Assembly: GCF_013391105.1 (NCBI RefSeq)
Contig: NZ_CP058335.1
Coordinates: forward strand, 2,418,001 to 2,482,000
DNA: 64,000 bases
Direction of reading: 5' to 3'
DNA from: Natronomonas salina
GTDB lineage: Archaea > Halobacteriota > Halobacteria > Halobacteriales > Haloarculaceae
Shown here: positions 62,913 through 64,000 of the stretch, one piece after another
Layout: each line of letters begins with the position of its first letter
Numbering within the stretch: the first letter of the stretch is position 1
The notes under the pieces: model-generated
The model's database searches: none
Told to the model about the DNA's origin: nothing
The model's input: the letters and a program-made list of their open reading frames with translations, nothing else
Position numbers and translations under genes: made by a program

Positions 62913-63785
62913 TCAGTCCGCCTCGAACTCGAGGATGCGGTCGACGACCTCGTCCGGGCGCTCGGCGTGCACGAAGTGCCCGGCCGTCGGGAGGACCTCG
63001 AGTTCGGCCCGCGCGTCGTAGCAGTCCGTCGCCGACTCGAACATGTCCGCGCCGATGCAGCCGTCGGCGCCGCCGGCCACCAGCAGTGTCGGGACGTCGA
63101 TCCCGGAGACCGCAAGCTGGGACTGCCGCCGCGGCAGCATCATGTCGAACATGTCCTTGTAGTACTGCAGGGCGGCTTCGACGGTATTGCCGGTCGCGAA
63201 GGTCTCCTTCACCGCGGCGAGCTCCTCGTCTCCGTAGTTCCAGTTCGGGCTCCAGAGCTGCCAGAGCCGCTCGAGGAGCGCGAACTCGTTCCGTCGCAGG
63301 ATCTCCTCGCCGTGGCCGGGGATCTGGAACTCGGTCATGTACCAGCTCCGGAGCGCCTGGCTCGCGTACTCGTCGACCTGCGCCCAGAAGTTCGGCGGCA
63401 CGGCCATGACCGCGCAGGTCCCCATCCGGCTGGGGTCGGTCACCGCGGCCGTCGTGGTGGCGATGGCGCCCCAGTCGTGGCCGACCACCAGCGGGTCGTC
63501 GGTCTCGAGGGCCGACAGCAGCGAGAACACGTCGGAGGCCAGCACCATCGGCGAGTAGTTGCCCGGTTCGACGGGCGGCCGGTCGGTCTCGCCGTACCCG
63601 CGCATGTACGGCGCGACGGCGGTGTAGCCCGCGTCGGCCAGCCGGCGGAGCACCGGCTCGAAGGTGGTGGGGGCGTCGGGGAAGCCGTGGAGGACCAGCG
63701 CCGTGCGGTCGCCGTCGCCGCAGGTCAGCGCCGCGAACTCCAGGTCGGCGGTCGGGATCGTCGTCCGCTCGACGTCGTGTGCCAT
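62913..63785 (-). CDS. Alpha/beta hydrolase, epoxide-hydrolase/haloalkane-dehalogenase type
   Basis: 290 aa. VLHGFPDAPTTF gives the oxyanion HGxP, GHDWGAIA supplies nucleophile Asp near residue 108, and HFVHAERPDEVV the catalytic His. Asp as nucleophile points to epoxide hydrolase or dehalogenase rather than esterase. ATG 63785 preferred over an upstream in-frame ATG with a Cys-rich stretch. Confidence 0.88.
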   Translation of the reverse strand: MAHDVERTTIPTADLEFAALTCGDGDRTALVLHGFPDAPTTFEPVLRRLADAGYTAVAPYMRGYGETDRPPVEPGNYSPMVLASDVFSLLSALETDDPLVVGHDWGAIATTTAAVTDPSRMGTCAVMAVPPNFWAQVDEYASQALRSWYMTEFQIPGHGEEILRRNEFALLERLWQLWSPNWNYGDEELAAVKETFATGNTVEAALQYYKDMFDMMLPRRQSQLAVSGIDVPTLLVAGGADGCIGADMFESATDCYDARAELEVLPTAGHFVHAERPDEVVDRILEFEAD

Positions 63786-63879
63786 GGCTATACACCTCGC
63801 ACAACCGCAATCGTCTCTTCCCCGCGCATTCACGGCGGCTTTAATCCGTCCGGCCCGGGCCGACGGATCCCCGGCGCAG

Positions 63880-64000
63880 TCAGGCCGAATCCAGGTCGAG
63901 GACGTCCCGGTAGACCCCCAGGACGCGCCAGGCCGTCCGCTCGGTGTGCAGTTCCCGGGCGTACGCCCGGCCGGTCGAGCGCTCCCCCCGGCGGAGCACT
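63880..64000 (-). CDS. C-terminal end of a probable glycosyltransferase (runs off the window)
   Basis: The last 39 residues, for example GRAYARELHTERTAWRVLGV then YRDVLD, resemble the closing helices of GT4 family glycosyltransferases. The start lies outside the window. Identity is tentative given the short piece. Confidence 0.45.
   Translation of the reverse strand, partial: VLRRGERSTGRAYARELHTERTAWRVLGVYRDVLDLDSA

Overview
The window is a high-GC, extremely acidic-proteome archaeal chromosome segment. Short intergenic gaps, TATA boxes placed for leaderless starts, PurO, the PriL primase subunit, a thermosome, CbtA/CbtB, DUF3209, DUF5789 and HVO_A0114-type regulators all point to a haloarchaeon (class Halobacteria). 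No species is assigned.

Layout. 1-16 kb: end of an M32 carboxypeptidase, a TrmB-like regulator, small haloarchaeal proteins, thrC, two tandem paralogous ~800-aa alpha/beta hydrolases, serA and a divergent RND exporter. 13.8-35.2 kb: a cobalamin/cobalt region of four or five transcription units: cbiA with an archaeal CobT-like protein; a CbiX-like protein; cobN-cbiC-cbiE; a fused ChlI/ChlD ATPase; cbtB-cbtA; and a long compact operon cbiT-cbiL-cbiF-cbiG-cbiH2-cbiH1-ferredoxin-LAGLIDADG-like protein-cbiX-DUF3209-beta-propeller. 35.3-48 kb: SPFH protein, Tat lipoprotein, uvrC, ABC exporter, Hsp20, ilvA, BrkB-like membrane protein, a GCS2-family ligase and two coiled-coil (possibly phasin-like) proteins. 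48.1-53.7 kb: a visibly A/T-richer accessory stretch with a PAS histidine kinase, a DUF2270 gene plus a broken DUF2270 fragment, DUF5789, a frameshifted SnoaL-like gene, a decayed 13-bp tandem repeat and, at its edge, tRNA-Gln(CTG). 53.8-64 kb: purO, a phosphodiesterase, lysC, GNAT, priL, DCC, cupin, a thermosome gene carrying an apparent +1 frameshift, an epoxide-hydrolase-like enzyme and the tail of a probable glycosyltransferase.

The most interesting material is in the cobalamin region. Four separate promoters there share one spaced element, (A/G)nAAC-N10-CTAGwACAAG-N3-rTTTG, with exactly the same 10-bp spacing, which implies a common unnamed regulator. The long operon also embeds a domesticated LAGLIDADG-fold protein, a CbiH with a four-cysteine KCGAS repeat tail, a CbiX fused to a 2Fe-2S domain, and a beta-propeller. 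Both early (CbiX) and late-type (CobN plus ChlID) cobalt chelation machinery are present, but no CbiD or CbiJ is recognisable, so these accessory proteins are candidates for missing or cobalt-handling steps.
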